Positions 19,999 through 30,830 are shown, numbered from the stretch's first letter. The stretch: 64,000 bases of DNA from Pseudomonas protegens (GCF_013407925.2 NZ_CP060201.1:4635001-4699000); one strand, 5' to 3'. The notes: generated by a model not told the origin, from the letters alone. Program-made: numbers and translations.

Positions 19999-21147
19999 AT
20001 GATCACCAGTAAGCTGCCGCATGTCGGCACCACCATCTTCACGCAAATGTCTCAGCTCGCGGTGGAAACCGGAGCGCTCAACCTGTCCCAGGGCTTTCCT
20101 GATTTCGACGGCCCCCAAGCCTTGCGCGACGCGGTTGGGCGGCATGTCGCCAATGGCCATAACCAATACGCTCCCATGACCGGTTTGCCGGCTCTGCGCC
20201 AACAGGTGGCGGCGAAAATCGCTCGCAGCTATGGCGTCGAGGTCAATGCCGACAGCGAGGTGACCATTACTCCGGGCGCGACCCAGGCCATTTTCTGTGC
20301 CATCCAGACGGTGATTCAGCGTGGCGACGAGGTCATCGTTTTCGATCCTTGTTACGACAGTTATGAGCCGGCGGTTGAGCTGGCTGGCGGCCGTTGTGTG
20401 CATGTGCAACTAGGTCTTGAGGACTTTGCCATCGACTGGCAGCAACTGGGTGAAGCCCTGAGCCCGCGCACCCGGATGATCATCCTCAACTCACCGCACA
20501 ATCCCAGTGGGGCCTTGATCAGCCGGGCCGAGCTGGACCAGCTGGCAGCGTTGATCCGTGATCGCGACATCTACCTGGTCAGCGACGAGGTTTATGAACA
20601 CCTGGTATTCGACGGTGTGCCCCATGTCAGCGTATTGGCTCACGAGGAGCTGTATAAACGGGCTTTCGTCGTCAGCTCCTTCGGCAAGACCTACCACGTG
20701 ACTGGCTGGAAGACGGGATATGTGGTCGCGCCACCGGCCCTGAGCGCCGAACTGCGCAAGGTGCATCAATATGTCAGCTTCTGCGGCGTAACCCCTTTGC
20801 AGTACGCTCTGGCGGATTTCATGGCCCATTGCCCGGAACATGTCGAGGAGCTGCCGGCCTTCTATCAGGCCAAGCGTGATCTGTTTTGCGACTTGCTGAG
20901 CGCTTCGCGTTTGCGCTTCAGCCGAGCGGCCGGTACTTACTTTCAACTGGTGGACTATGCGCAGATTCGTCCGGACTTGAATGATGTCGACATGGCGCGA
21001 TGGATGACCCGCGAACATGGCGTGGCCGCCATTCCGGTGTCGGTGTTCTATCGGCAGCCGCCCCAGGGGCAGCGTCTGGTACGACTGTGTTTCGCCAAAC
21101 GCGAGGAGACGCTGCGTCAGGCAGCGGAGAAGCTATGCGTGATCTGA
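19999..21147 (+). CDS. PLP-dependent aminotransferase, YbdL/methionine transaminase type
   Basis: 382 residues from the ATG at 19999. Fold-type I aminotransferase with NLSQGFPDFDGP near the N-terminus, NSPHNPSGA, YLVSDEVYEHLVFDG and the PLP lysine in SSFGKTYHVTGWKTGY. It resembles E. coli YbdL, which transaminates methionine and other amino acids with 2-oxo acids. It overlaps the next gene by 13 bases. The omega-amidase next door suggests they act together in salvaging glutamine-derived 2-oxoglutaramate or methionine oxo-acids. Confidence 0.85.
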   Translation: MITSKLPHVGTTIFTQMSQLAVETGALNLSQGFPDFDGPQALRDAVGRHVANGHNQYAPMTGLPALRQQVAAKIARSYGVEVNADSEVTITPGATQAIFCAIQTVIQRGDEVIVFDPCYDSYEPAVELAGGRCVHVQLGLEDFAIDWQQLGEALSPRTRMIILNSPHNPSGALISRAELDQLAALIRDRDIYLVSDEVYEHLVFDGVPHVSVLAHEELYKRAFVVSSFGKTYHVTGWKTGYVVAPPALSAELRKVHQYVSFCGVTPLQYALADFMAHCPEHVEELPAFYQAKRDLFCDLLSASRLRFSRAAGTYFQLVDYAQIRPDLNDVDMARWMTREHGVAAIPVSVFYRQPPQGQRLVRLCFAKREETLRQAAEKLCVI

Positions 21148-21926
21148 GTGCATTACCCGATCTGAATCTGGCGTTGATTCAGACCACCCTGGCCTGGCAT
21201 GACCGCCAGGCCAACTTCGAACACTTCGAGCAGTTGCTGGAGCAGGCCCGCGGTGCGGATCTGATCATCCTGCCGGAGATGTTCACCACTGGATTTTCCA
21301 TGGAGTCCAGCACCCTGGCGGAGGCTGAGAACGGCCCCACCAGCAAGTGGCTGCGCTGCCAGGCGAAGAAGCTCGATGCGGTGATCACCGGTAGCGTGAT
21401 CATCCAGGCGGCGGATGGCAGCCACCGTAACCGCCTGCTGTGGGCGCGTCCCGACGGCGAAGTCTGGCATTACGACAAGCGCCATCTGTTCCGCATGGCC
21501 GGCGAGCACAATCACTTCACTCCGGGCGAGCGCCAGGTGCAGTTCGAGCTCAAGGGCTGGCGCATTCGCCCGCTGATTTGCTACGACCTGCGCTTTCCGG
21601 TGTGGAGCCGCGATGCCCAGGACACCGATCTGCTGCTGTACACCGCCAATTGGCCGGGCGCCCGGCGTTTGCACTGGAACCGATTGCTGCCGGCCCGGGC
21701 CATTGAAAATCTTTGCTACGTGGCCGCGGTAAACCGGGTCGGCACTGACGGCAAAGGCTTTGCCTACACCGGTGATAGCCAGGTGCTGGATTATCAGGGC
21801 GAAACCCTGCTCAGCGCCGGTGAAGCGGATGGGGTGTTTCAGGTGCGCCTGAATGCCGGCGAGCTGGCGGCCTACCGCGCACGCTTTCCAGCGAACCTCG
21901 ATGCCGACACGTTCATGTTCACCTAG
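21135..21926 (+). CDS. Nitrilase-family omega-amidase (YafV-type)
   Basis: 263 residues from the ATG at 21135, inside the end of the aminotransferase gene. The carbon-nitrogen hydrolase triad is visible: Glu in LPEMFTTGF, Lys in YDKRHLF and Cys in LICYDLRFP. The family member YafV hydrolyses 2-oxoglutaramate and 2-oxosuccinamate. Coupling with a methionine/glutamine-type transaminase is a known arrangement (glutamine transamination followed by deamidation). An in-frame start at 21000 exists but would overlap the aminotransferase by about 150 bases. Confidence 0.85.
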   Translation: MRDLSALPDLNLALIQTTLAWHDRQANFEHFEQLLEQARGADLIILPEMFTTGFSMESSTLAEAENGPTSKWLRCQAKKLDAVITGSVIIQAADGSHRNRLLWARPDGEVWHYDKRHLFRMAGEHNHFTPGERQVQFELKGWRIRPLICYDLRFPVWSRDAQDTDLLLYTANWPGARRLHWNRLLPARAIENLCYVAAVNRVGTDGKGFAYTGDSQVLDYQGETLLSAGEADGVFQVRLNAGELAAYRARFPANLDADTFMFT

Positions 21927-22015
21927 GGCAGGTTGCGCCACACTTTTTTACAGATTGCCGATATCAAGCTTCAGGGACGAGCGCCGATAGGACGGACATT
22001 CAGGAGGAATCAAGC

Positions 22016-22417
22016 ATGACCACCATCAACGCCAATGCCGTCAATCCTTATCCATTGTCCGCGCCGAAAGTCGTGACCGGGGAAGCTGAAGACACCAGCC
22101 CGCTGGCGCCAGCGGTCCAGAGCAAGGAGGGCGAGGACAAGGAGCTGCGGGTCAACTCTGCCGGTGCCAGCATCGATGCGGTGCGCAGTGGTGGCGATCC
22201 GGTCCGACAGTTGCAAAAGCAGATTGAGCAGACCCAGAAGATTCTGGAGCAACAACAGGCGCAATTGACCAGTACCGAGAAGGGACAGGCCAGTGATGAG
22301 CAGAAGGCCCAGCAGGTCATGGAGATTCAGGCGCAGATTGCCGTGACCAACAGCACTTTGCAGGTATTGCAGGCCGCTTTGCTGCAAGCCATGTTCAGCG
22401 TCGATGTTCATGCCTGA
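22016..22417 (+). CDS. Hypothetical protein with central coiled coil
   Basis: 133 residues, preceded by a perfect AGGAGG. No signal peptide or membrane segment. Residues about 62-110 are rich in Q, E and K with a heptad-like pattern (RQLQKQIEQTQKILEQQQAQ), typical of a coiled coil. The N-terminal 60 residues look disordered, and the C-terminus is hydrophobic (LQVLQAALLQAMFSV). I do not recognise the family. It stands alone and ends at a strong terminator. Confidence 0.75.
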   Translation: MTTINANAVNPYPLSAPKVVTGEAEDTSPLAPAVQSKEGEDKELRVNSAGASIDAVRSGGDPVRQLQKQIEQTQKILEQQQAQLTSTEKGQASDEQKAQQVMEIQAQIAVTNSTLQVLQAALLQAMFSVDVHA

Positions 22418-22454
22418 ACCCAGTGCCGCGCCCATTTAACGTGGCGCCGGAAGC

Positions 22455-22493
22455 AAAAAGGCCCCGAGGAGCAGAGCTCCCCGGGGCCTTTTT
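22455..22493. terminator. Bidirectional terminator between the coiled-coil gene and leuA
   Basis: Long stem AAAAAGGCCCCGAGGAGC / GCTCCCCGGGGCCTTTTT with one mismatch and loop AGA. It serves both convergent genes. Confidence 0.92.
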
Positions 22494-22505
22494 GATCCGC
22501 GCTGT

Positions 22506-24185
22506 TTAAGCCGCCTTGGCTTCCTGCTCGCTCAGGGAGCGGTTCAGGGCACTGAACAGCGCCTTGAAGCTGGCCGTGGTGATGTTTTCGTCGATGCCCA
22601 CGCCGTGGACCGCACGCTCACCGTTGACCCGCAGTTCGATGTAGGCCGCCGCCTTGGCGTTGGTGCCAGCGCCGATGGCGTGTTCGTTGTAGTCCATGAT
22701 CTCCACCGGAACCGGCAGCCCGGCCACCAGCGCTTCCAGGGCGCCGTTGCCCTTGCCACGCCAGTGCAGGTTGGTTTCGCCCTGGCCCTTGCTCGACACT
22801 TCCACTTCCACGGCGCTGTGGCCGTTCTCTTCCTGCAGGCGATGGCTGACCAGCGCGTAAGGGGTGTTGGCCTGCAAGTACTCGCTGTGCAACAGCGCGT
22901 GGATTTGCTGGGCGGTCATTTCCAGGCCCAGGCGATCGGTTTCCCGCTGCACAACCTGGCTGAATTCGATCTGCATGCGGCGCGGCAAGCTGATGCCGTA
23001 TTCCTGCTCCAGCAGGTAGGCGATACCGCCCTTGCCCGACTGACTGTTGACGCGGATGACCGCCTCGTAGCTGCGACCGATGTCGGCGGGGTCGATCGGC
23101 AAGTACGGCACTTCCCACAAGCCATCGGCCTTCTGCTGGGCGAAGCCCTTGCGGATCGCGTCCTGGTGGGAGCCGGAGAAGGCGGTGTGGACCAGGTCAC
23201 CGACATACGGGTGACGCGGGTGCACGGCAATCTGGTTGCACTCTTCCACCACTTTGCGCACGCCGTCGATGTCGGAGAAGTCCAGCTCAGGGTCGACGCC
23301 CTGGGTGTAGAGATTCAAGGCCACGGTGACCAGGTCGACGTTGCCGGTACGCTCGCCGTTGCCGAACAGGCAGCCTTCGACACGGTCGGCGCCGGCCATC
23401 AGGCCCAACTCGGTGGCGGCTACGCCAGTGCCACGGTCGTTGTGGGTGTGCAGGCTGATGAGCACGCTGTCGCGACGGTTGATGTGGCGGCAGAACCACT
23501 CGATCTGGTCGGCGTAGATGTTCGGTGTCGCCACTTCAACGGTGGCCGGCAGGTTGAGGATCACCTTGTTGGTCGGCGTCGCGTTCCAGACTTCCACCAC
23601 GGCGTCGCAGACTTCCTTGGCGAACTCCAGCTCGGTGGCGCTGAAGGTTTCTGGCGAGTACTCGAACTGCCACTGGGTTTCCGGCTGCTGGGCGGCGTAT
23701 TTGACGAACAGCTTGGCGGCGTTTACCGCGATTTCCTTCACCCCGGCTTTGTCCTGGTTGAAGACGATGCGGCGGAACGATGGGCTGGTGGCGTTGTACA
23801 GGTGGACGATGGCTTTCTTCGCCCCACGCAAGGATTCGAAGGTACGGGCAATCAGGTCTTCACGGGCCTGGGTCAATACCTGGATGGTGGTGTCGTCCGG
23901 GATGTGGCCGCCTTCGATCAGGGTACGAACGAAGTCGAAGTCGGTTTGCGAAGCGGCGGGGAACGAAGCTTCGATTTCCTTCACGCCCACGGCCACCAGG
24001 GTTTTCCAGAAGCGCAGCTTCTTGACCGCATCCATGGGCTCGATCAGCGACTGGTTGCCGTCACGCAAGTCCGAGCTGCACCAGATCGGCGCGCGGGTGA
24101 TGGTCTTCGACGGCCAGGTGCGGTCCGGCAAGTTGATGGTCGGAAACGCGCGGTACTTGGAGGATGGGTCTTTGAGCATGGTCAT
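22506..24185 (-). CDS. leuA: 2-isopropylmalate synthase LeuA
   Basis: 559 residues, the longer LeuA form used in pseudomonads. The catalytic domain begins with [16 protein letters not shown], and the metal-binding [15 protein letters not shown] is intact. The C-terminal regulatory domain (about 430-555) binds leucine for feedback inhibition. It makes the first committed leucine intermediate. The first ATG has AAGGAT about 7 bases upstream. A 25-codon frame ends 90 bases before it, and leuA is not adjacent to leuBCD. Confidence 0.96.
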   Translation of the reverse strand: MTMLKDPSSKYRAFPTINLPDRTWPSKTITRAPIWCSSDLRDGNQSLIEPMDAVKKLRFWKTLVAVGVKEIEASFPAASQTDFDFVRTLIEGGHIPDDTTIQVLTQAREDLIARTFESLRGAKKAIVHLYNATSPSFRRIVFNQDKAGVKEIAVNAAKLFVKYAAQQPETQWQFEYSPETFSATELEFAKEVCDAVVEVWNATPTNKVILNLPATVEVATPNIYADQIEWFCRHINRRDSVLISLHTHNDRGTGVAATELGLMAGADRVEGCLFGNGERTGNVDLVTVALNLYTQGVDPELDFSDIDGVRKVVEECNQIAVHPRHPYVGDLVHTAFSGSHQDAIRKGFAQQKADGLWEVPYLPIDPADIGRSYEAVIRVNSQSGKGGIAYLLEQEYGISLPRRMQIEFSQVVQRETDRLGLEMTAQQIHALLHSEYLQANTPYALVSHRLQEENGHSAVEVEVSSKGQGETNLHWRGKGNGALEALVAGLPVPVEIMDYNEHAIGAGTNAKAAAYIELRVNGERAVHGVGIDENITTASFKALFSALNRSLSEQEAKAA

Positions 24186-24541
24186 GGAGAAATCCTTATG
24201 GTCCGGGCCGAGAAGAGGCGGCCTGCCGGTGAGTCAAGAGTGCAGTGTTGACGCAGGGGGATGAGGCACCGCGATTCAGCCTGGCAGTCGTGCGCTGACG
24301 AGGCAGAGGCTCCGGTGTTGACGACGCTGAATGAGGGTGTGAGAGGTTTTCATGCGCTCAACCCTAACCACTGAGATGAGAGATGGCAAGCAGTCGAAAA
24401 AAATTGAGAGGAATACTCGAAATTGAAGCTATATCGAGATTTTATGCTGGCTATTCTTGTAAAGAATATTAACGATTGCGCAGTCGTCCAGGCCTGCGCA
24501 ATCCTCGTGGGGGCCGGCTTGCCGGCGATCAGGCCCGGGGA
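24186..24541. other. leuA 5' region and REP element
   Basis: 356 bases between leuA and the M23 peptidase gene. Besides the short leader frame, it holds an AT-rich stretch (24390-24475) with a TAAAAT -10 candidate on the minus strand (24439-24444). A perfect 7-base dyad TATTCTT-GTA-AAGAATA (24452-24468) and one REP core (24507-24532) follow. No other gene is apparent. Confidence 0.5.
24276..24353 (-). CDS. Possible 25-residue leader peptide upstream of leuA
   Basis: A short frame on the leuA strand: it starts with MKTSHTLIQRRQHR and ends in SLCLVSARLPG before TGA. It has GTTGAG just upstream and ends 90 bases before leuA. Leu occupies four positions and Arg five, with a cluster Leu-Cys-Leu-Val. 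A GGCCG / CGGCC stem lies between it and leuA. By analogy with amino-acid biosynthesis leaders it could control leuA by ribosome position, but translation is not shown and the leucine codons are few for classical attenuation. Confidence 0.45.
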   Translation of the reverse strand: MKTSHTLIQRRQHRSLCLVSARLPG

Positions 24542-25363
24542 TCAGGGCTGAAACGCCCCGATAAATATCGCCGGATCAACCCGCGCATCATTCAGGCTGA
24601 CGTTCCAGTGCATATGCGGGCCCGTGGCGCGTCCGGTCGATCCGACCTTGCCCACCACCGCGCCGCGCGCCAGCGATTGGCCAACCTTCACGTCGATCTT
24701 CGACATGTGGCAGAACATGCTGATAAAGCCCTGGCCGTGGTCGACGAACACCGTGTTGCCGTTGAAGAAGTAGTTGCCGGTCAGGATCACCTTGCCAGCC
24801 GCCGGAGTCTTGATCGGCGTGCCTGCCGGTACGGCGAAGTCCAGGCCAGCATGGGGATTGCGCTCTTCGCCATTGAAGAAACGCCGCACGCCGAACTTGC
24901 TCGACAGCGGACCGTTCACCGGCTTGTCCAGCAGCAGGTTGCTCGGAGTGTTGGGGCTGAAGCTGCGATAGGCGCGGATCTGCTCTGCCAGTTCGCCATC
25001 GATGCGCTTGAGGTCCGCCGGGTTCGGGTTGACCTGGCGCTGGTTCTTCAGGGTGATGTGCTGTTCGGGGTACTTCTTGCTGCCCACCACGAAGTTCAGG
25101 CTACGGTTGCCGGCGCTGATCTGCTGAGGACCGGGCTTGACCGTCAGCGGAATACCGACGATCGCCAGCCAGTTGTTCTGCTCCTTGACCACCAGCACCG
25201 GCTTGCCCTGATAGCTGGCCTTGGGCGCCTGGGCGGCGTTGCCCAGGTCGACCACCGCGACGCCACCGGGCACAGGTTTGTTCAACAGGCGGGTGATGTA
25301 GCTGTCGGCGTGAGCATTGCAGGCCAGGCACAGCAACAGCAGGGAGCAGAGAAAACGCGGCAT
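24542..25363 (-). CDS. Periplasmic M23-family (LytM-type) peptidase
   Basis: 273 residues with a signal peptide (about 1-20, ending NAHA). A beta-rich N-terminal region is followed by the LytM domain at about 150-265. The zinc ligands are visible in NPHAGLDFA (H and D) and HMHW, so the site looks intact, unlike the divisome activators EnvC/NlpD. It probably cuts peptidoglycan cross-bridges. Three bases follow the xseA stop, making it the last gene of lysR-xseA-M23. Confidence 0.9.
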   Translation of the reverse strand: MPRFLCSLLLLCLACNAHADSYITRLLNKPVPGGVAVVDLGNAAQAPKASYQGKPVLVVKEQNNWLAIVGIPLTVKPGPQQISAGNRSLNFVVGSKKYPEQHITLKNQRQVNPNPADLKRIDGELAEQIRAYRSFSPNTPSNLLLDKPVNGPLSSKFGVRRFFNGEERNPHAGLDFAVPAGTPIKTPAAGKVILTGNYFFNGNTVFVDHGQGFISMFCHMSKIDVKVGQSLARGAVVGKVGSTGRATGPHMHWNVSLNDARVDPAIFIGAFQP

Positions 25364-25366
25364 GGA

Positions 25367-26746
25367 TCAATCCAGTAGAGAAAGGGTGACGGGCGTCAGG
25401 TGGTTGTCTTCGACCCGCACTTGCAACTCGCCTTCGCCCAGGCGGGCGGTGAGGCGCTGGCCATTGCGGGTCTGCTCGGCGCTGCGAATGGCCTGGCCAC
25501 GATCATCCAGCAGGATGCTGTAGCCGCGGCCTAGCGTTGCCAGGGGGCTGACCACGTGCAGGGTCTGCATCTGGCTGTGTAACTGCAGGCGCCGAGCCTT
25601 GAGGCCTTCACGCATGGCGCGGGGCAGTCGTTCGGCCAGGCTGTCCAGGCGCTGGCGCAGCAGCGTCAGTTGTCGACCTGGATGCTGGGCGCCGAGGCGG
25701 GTTTCCAGGCGGATCAAGCGTTCACGCCGGGTATTGAGGCTGCGTTCGAAGGCCCGGCGCAGGCGCATGTCCAGGTCATCCAGGCGCTGTGCTTGCTGGC
25801 GCAGGCGTTCGCCGGGATGGCGCAGGCGCCGGGCCAGGCCGTCCAGACGCAGGCGATCGCGCATCAGCCGGTCGCGGATGCGCATCACCAGGCGCCGATG
25901 CAGGCTGTCGATGCGGCGTTGCAGGTCGCTGGAGTCGGGGGCCAGCAGTTCGGCGGCGGCAGAAGGCGTGGGGGCGCGAACGTCGGCCACGAAATCGCTG
26001 ATGGACACGTCGGTTTCATGGCCGACGGCGCTGACGATTGGCGTCACGCAGGCATCCACCGCCCGGGCCACGGCTTCTTCGTTGAAGCACCAGAGGTCTT
26101 CCAGCGAGCCGCCGCCACGGGCCAGGATCAGCGCGTCGAAGCCTCGGGCATCGGCCAGCTGCAAGGCGCGGACGATCTGCGCCGTGGCCTCGCGGCCCTG
26201 TACCGCCGTGGGGATCAGGGTCAGGGACACCTGGGGCGCGCGGCGGCGGAACACGCTGATGATGTCGCGGATCACCGCGCCAGTGGGGGAGCTGATGATG
26301 CCGATGCGTTGTGGATGGGTCGGCAGCGGCAGCTTGCGCTCGGCACTGAACAGCCCTTCGGCGCTGAGCTTTTCCTTCAATGCATCGAAGGCCAGGCGCA
26401 GGGCGCCATCACCGGCGGGCTCCACGGTGTCGAGGATCAGTTGGTAGTCGCCACGCCCCTCGAACAGCGAAACCTTGCCCCGGACCTTGACCGCCAGGCC
26501 GTCCTTCAGCGCCTGGCGGACCCGCGCGGCATTCTGCCGGAACAGTGCACAGCGCACCTGGGCGCCGCTGTCCTTGAGGGTGAAGTAGACATGGCCGGAA
26601 GCCGGGCGAGCGAGGTTGGAGATCTCGCCTTCGACCCAGATATTGCTGAACACGTCCTCGAGCAGCACCCGGGCGCGGCCGTTGAGCTGGGTTACGGTGA
26701 GGACCTCGCGGTCCAGGCCGAGTCGTGCAAAGGGATCTTTAATCAT
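25367..26746 (-). CDS. xseA: Exodeoxyribonuclease VII large subunit
   Basis: 459 residues. An N-terminal OB fold (about 15-110, VEGEISNLARPASGHVYFTL) is followed by the catalytic core (GRGGGSLEDLWCFNEE, DVRAPTPSAAAE) and a long arginine-rich helical region. It degrades single-stranded DNA together with XseB, which is not encoded here. Its start overlaps the stop of the upstream lysR gene by four bases, an unusual partner for xseA. Confidence 0.96.
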   Translation of the reverse strand: MIKDPFARLGLDREVLTVTQLNGRARVLLEDVFSNIWVEGEISNLARPASGHVYFTLKDSGAQVRCALFRQNAARVRQALKDGLAVKVRGKVSLFEGRGDYQLILDTVEPAGDGALRLAFDALKEKLSAEGLFSAERKLPLPTHPQRIGIISSPTGAVIRDIISVFRRRAPQVSLTLIPTAVQGREATAQIVRALQLADARGFDALILARGGGSLEDLWCFNEEAVARAVDACVTPIVSAVGHETDVSISDFVADVRAPTPSAAAELLAPDSSDLQRRIDSLHRRLVMRIRDRLMRDRLRLDGLARRLRHPGERLRQQAQRLDDLDMRLRRAFERSLNTRRERLIRLETRLGAQHPGRQLTLLRQRLDSLAERLPRAMREGLKARRLQLHSQMQTLHVVSPLATLGRGYSILLDDRGQAIRSAEQTRNGQRLTARLGEGELQVRVEDNHLTPVTLSLLD

Positions 26747-27690
26747 GGGGCGCAGTTTAAGGGGCTGTCAGTCCATGGAACAACGCAATTCGATTGCCAA
26801 TGATTGCGCAGCTGTTCGACAAACTGCGCCACCAGCGGCGTGGGGTCTTGCCGATAGGCGAGGGCGACGGTGCTCTGGCAATCGCTATCGGCCAGAGGCA
26901 GGAAACGCACGCTGGCCGGGGCGATGTCCTGCATCGATTCGGGCAGCAGGGCAACGCCGAAACCGGCCTGGATCAACTGTAATTGAGTGGTCTTGCGGGA
27001 CATCACTCGCGCCGCCTTGGGAAAGAAACCCTGGCGCATGCACAGCTCGGCCGACAGGTAGCTCAAGCCCCCGCGCTGGGGATGGGGGATGGAGATAAAG
27101 GCTTCGTTGCGCAGTTGGGCCAGTTCCACCCCGTGGGCCGGCGGATCAAGGGCCAGGGGATGTTGCGGCGGCAATGCCAGTAGCAGAGGTTCGCTGAACA
27201 AGGGCACGATTTGCACTCCCTCGCGTTGGCGCAGTACCGGCAGGCGCAGCAGGCCAGCATCCAGCCGGCCTTCGGCGAGCTCTTGCAACTGCGCCTCGGA
27301 CGACAGCTTGACGATGTCCATCGAAGCTCCGGGGCACGCCTGCAGATACTCACCGATGCCCCCCAGCAGACGACCGCTCATGGGCACGGTGCTTGAGTGA
27401 CTGAGGCGCAGAGTGCCCAGTTGTCCCTGGCCGACCTGGGTGGCCAGCTCGGCGGCCTTGTGCAGTTCGCTCAGCAGGTTGCGGGCCTTGGGCAGGAAGG
27501 CTTCGCCGGCGGCGGTCAGCCGAGGCTGGCGGGCAGTGCGTTGGAAAAGTGGGGTTTGCAGCTGGCTTTCCAGTTCCTTGATCTGCCGGCTGAGGGCTGA
27601 CTGGGCAACGAACAGGCGTTCTGCCGCCGCGCCGAAGCTTCCGCTCTCGGCAATTTCCACGAAATAGCGCAGTTGACGGGTTGAAATCAC
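26743..27690 (-). CDS. LysR-family transcriptional regulator
   Basis: 315 residues from the GTG at 27690 (VISTRQLRYFVEIAESGSF); the frame is open for 17 more codons, but those do not fit the family. The N-terminal winged helix has SFGAAAERLFVAQSALSRQIKELE, and the C-terminal substrate-binding domain spans about 90-295. It is divergent from a TauE-type exporter, the classic layout for a LysR regulator and its target. A perfect palindrome AAGGCATGCCTT (27691-27702) covers its ribosome-binding site. Confidence 0.9.
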   Translation of the reverse strand: MISTRQLRYFVEIAESGSFGAAAERLFVAQSALSRQIKELESQLQTPLFQRTARQPRLTAAGEAFLPKARNLLSELHKAAELATQVGQGQLGTLRLSHSSTVPMSGRLLGGIGEYLQACPGASMDIVKLSSEAQLQELAEGRLDAGLLRLPVLRQREGVQIVPLFSEPLLLALPPQHPLALDPPAHGVELAQLRNEAFISIPHPQRGGLSYLSAELCMRQGFFPKAARVMSRKTTQLQLIQAGFGVALLPESMQDIAPASVRFLPLADSDCQSTVALAYRQDPTPLVAQFVEQLRNHWQSNCVVPWTDSPLNCAP

Positions 27691-27792
27691 AAGGCATGCC
27701 TTTTTGCGATGGGTTGAAGGCTTTGACGATATTAGTCGCAAGGCTCGCCGCTGGCTAAAGTCATGGCTGATTCGGTTGGGGAAGTTGCTGTG

Positions 27793-28563
27793 ATGAGTGT
27801 GGTAATCGAAGGTTTGAACCAGTGGTCTTTCGGCCCGGGTGGTTGGTTGGCGATTGGCCAGGGCATCGCGCTGGCGTACATCGTGTTTGGCATTGCCGGT
27901 TTCGGCACGGCGCTGGTGGCGGGACCGATCCTGATCCTGTTCATGCCACTGTCGAAGATCGTGCCGTTGCTGGTACTGCTGGATTTCGTCGCCGCCTTTG
28001 GCAATCTGCTGCCTTCGCGCCGGGACGTGGCCAAACCCGAGCTGTTGCGGCTGCTGCCCTGCATGGCACTGGGTTGCACCTTGGGGGTGATTTTCCTGCT
28101 CAACCTCAAGTCCGATCTGCTGCTTCTATTGATGGGGCTGTTTATCAGTGCCTACGCCATCTACAGCTTGTGGGTGAAGGTACGCCCGACTCAGCTGGCG
28201 GCCGGCTGGGCAGTGCCGATGGGCATAGTGGGAGGGATGTTTGGCGCGTTGTTCGGCAGTGGCGGCTTTCTATATGCCATTTACCTGAACAGCCGTTTGC
28301 CCAAGGACCCGGCCCGGGCCACTCAGAGTGCGTTGATCAGTTGCAGTACCGTGGTGCGTCTGAGCCTCTTCGCACTGGCCGGGGTGTATGCCGAGTTGCC
28401 GCTGCTGCTGTTGGCCGGCTGCTTGTTGCCGGCGATGGCGTTGGGTTTATGGGTGGGACGGCGCTTGACCATGAAGTTGTCCCGGGAGGCTTTTGTGCGC
28501 CTGGTGACCTGGCTGGTGCTGGCCAGTGGTGTTGCCTTGATCGGGCGTTACCTGAGCACTTGA
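27793..28563 (+). CDS. TauE/SafE (TSUP) family membrane exporter
   Basis: 256 residues from the ATG at 27793, preceded by GGGGAAG; an ATG at 27763 is in frame but lacks a ribosome-binding site. About eight membrane segments with the TSUP pattern of two repeats, including GIAGFGTALVAGPILILF and FGALFGSGGFLYAIYL. The family moves sulfite, sulfoacetate or other organosulfur anions. The substrate here is unknown. The divergent LysR regulator probably controls it. Confidence 0.85.
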   Translation: MSVVIEGLNQWSFGPGGWLAIGQGIALAYIVFGIAGFGTALVAGPILILFMPLSKIVPLLVLLDFVAAFGNLLPSRRDVAKPELLRLLPCMALGCTLGVIFLLNLKSDLLLLLMGLFISAYAIYSLWVKVRPTQLAAGWAVPMGIVGGMFGALFGSGGFLYAIYLNSRLPKDPARATQSALISCSTVVRLSLFALAGVYAELPLLLLAGCLLPAMALGLWVGRRLTMKLSREAFVRLVTWLVLASGVALIGRYLST

Positions 28564-28604
28564 CCTTCGGGGTTCAGGGATTAAGCTGCGGGCCTTTCAA
28601 TCCG

Positions 28605-28656
28605 TTCGCCGGCCAGCCGGCTCCTACAATTGATGGTAGGAGCCGGCTTGCCGGCG
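28605..28656. repeat. REPIN after the TauE-like gene
   Basis: Two REP units face each other: TTCGCCGGCCAGCCGGCTCC and GGAGCCGGCTTGCCGGCG around a short AT-rich loop. Confidence 0.85.
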
Positions 28657-28695
28657 CAAGCGTTCGTACCGTCCCAGCATGTTCCAGGCTTATCC

Positions 28696-29244
28696 ATGAA
28701 CTCGCAAAGCATCCTCGTCCCGAAAATTTCCACCCTGCCGGTGCACGAGCCCCGAGCCCGGGCCATCGTGCGCTGGCTGGTGCGCAAGAACATCGTCGAG
28801 GAAACCCTGAGCACTTGCGGGCGCACCGGCAATCGCATGGGCCATGCGATTGCGCCGGGGGCACGGGAGGTGGTGCTGCGGCCGGAGGCGCTGCCCTTCG
28901 GCGAGCCGATCAATGGCCTGGAGATCATCACCAAACGCTGCATCTATACCCCGGCCAAGGGCTTTCTCGAAGAAGCCGGCTGTGCCGAATGCCGGCAGGA
29001 AATCGGTGAGGCGCTGTTCGAGAGCCTGGAAGACTGGATGCCGGGGCGCACCGATAACTTCACCTGTCCCGAATGCGGTCATGAAGATGACATCAACGGC
29101 TTTCTGTTTCTTCAGGAATGCGGCTTTTCCAACTTGGGCTTTATCTTCAACAACTGGGCCGAAGCGGGTTTCAAACAGAGCTTTATCGACGAGTTCGCCG
29201 ACTGGCTGGATCAACCGATAAGTTGGGTCAAGGTCGAGTTGTAG
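28696..29244 (+). CDS. Hypothetical zinc-ribbon protein
   Basis: 182 residues from the ATG at 28696. Two CxxC pairs, CAEC (about residues 97-100) and CPEC (about 125-128), are spaced as in a zinc ribbon. No membrane segment or signal peptide is present. The remainder is mixed alpha/beta with an acidic, aromatic C-terminus (FIDEFADWLDQPISW). I do not recognise the family and would not assign it a transport role despite names that similar proteins may carry. It lies between a REPIN and the guaB promoter. Confidence 0.75.
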   Translation: MNSQSILVPKISTLPVHEPRARAIVRWLVRKNIVEETLSTCGRTGNRMGHAIAPGAREVVLRPEALPFGEPINGLEIITKRCIYTPAKGFLEEAGCAECRQEIGEALFESLEDWMPGRTDNFTCPECGHEDDINGFLFLQECGFSNLGFIFNNWAEAGFKQSFIDEFADWLDQPISWVKVEL

Positions 29245-29295
29245 CGCGCTGATATCTCCATCTATCACTCCAGCGATATTAGACAGAGTTTTACA

Positions 29296-30830
<1,535 letters not shown>

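Noticed and set aside
28630..28695. Upstream extension of the zinc-ribbon protein
   Set aside because: The extra codons come from the REPIN sequence and are not part of the protein.
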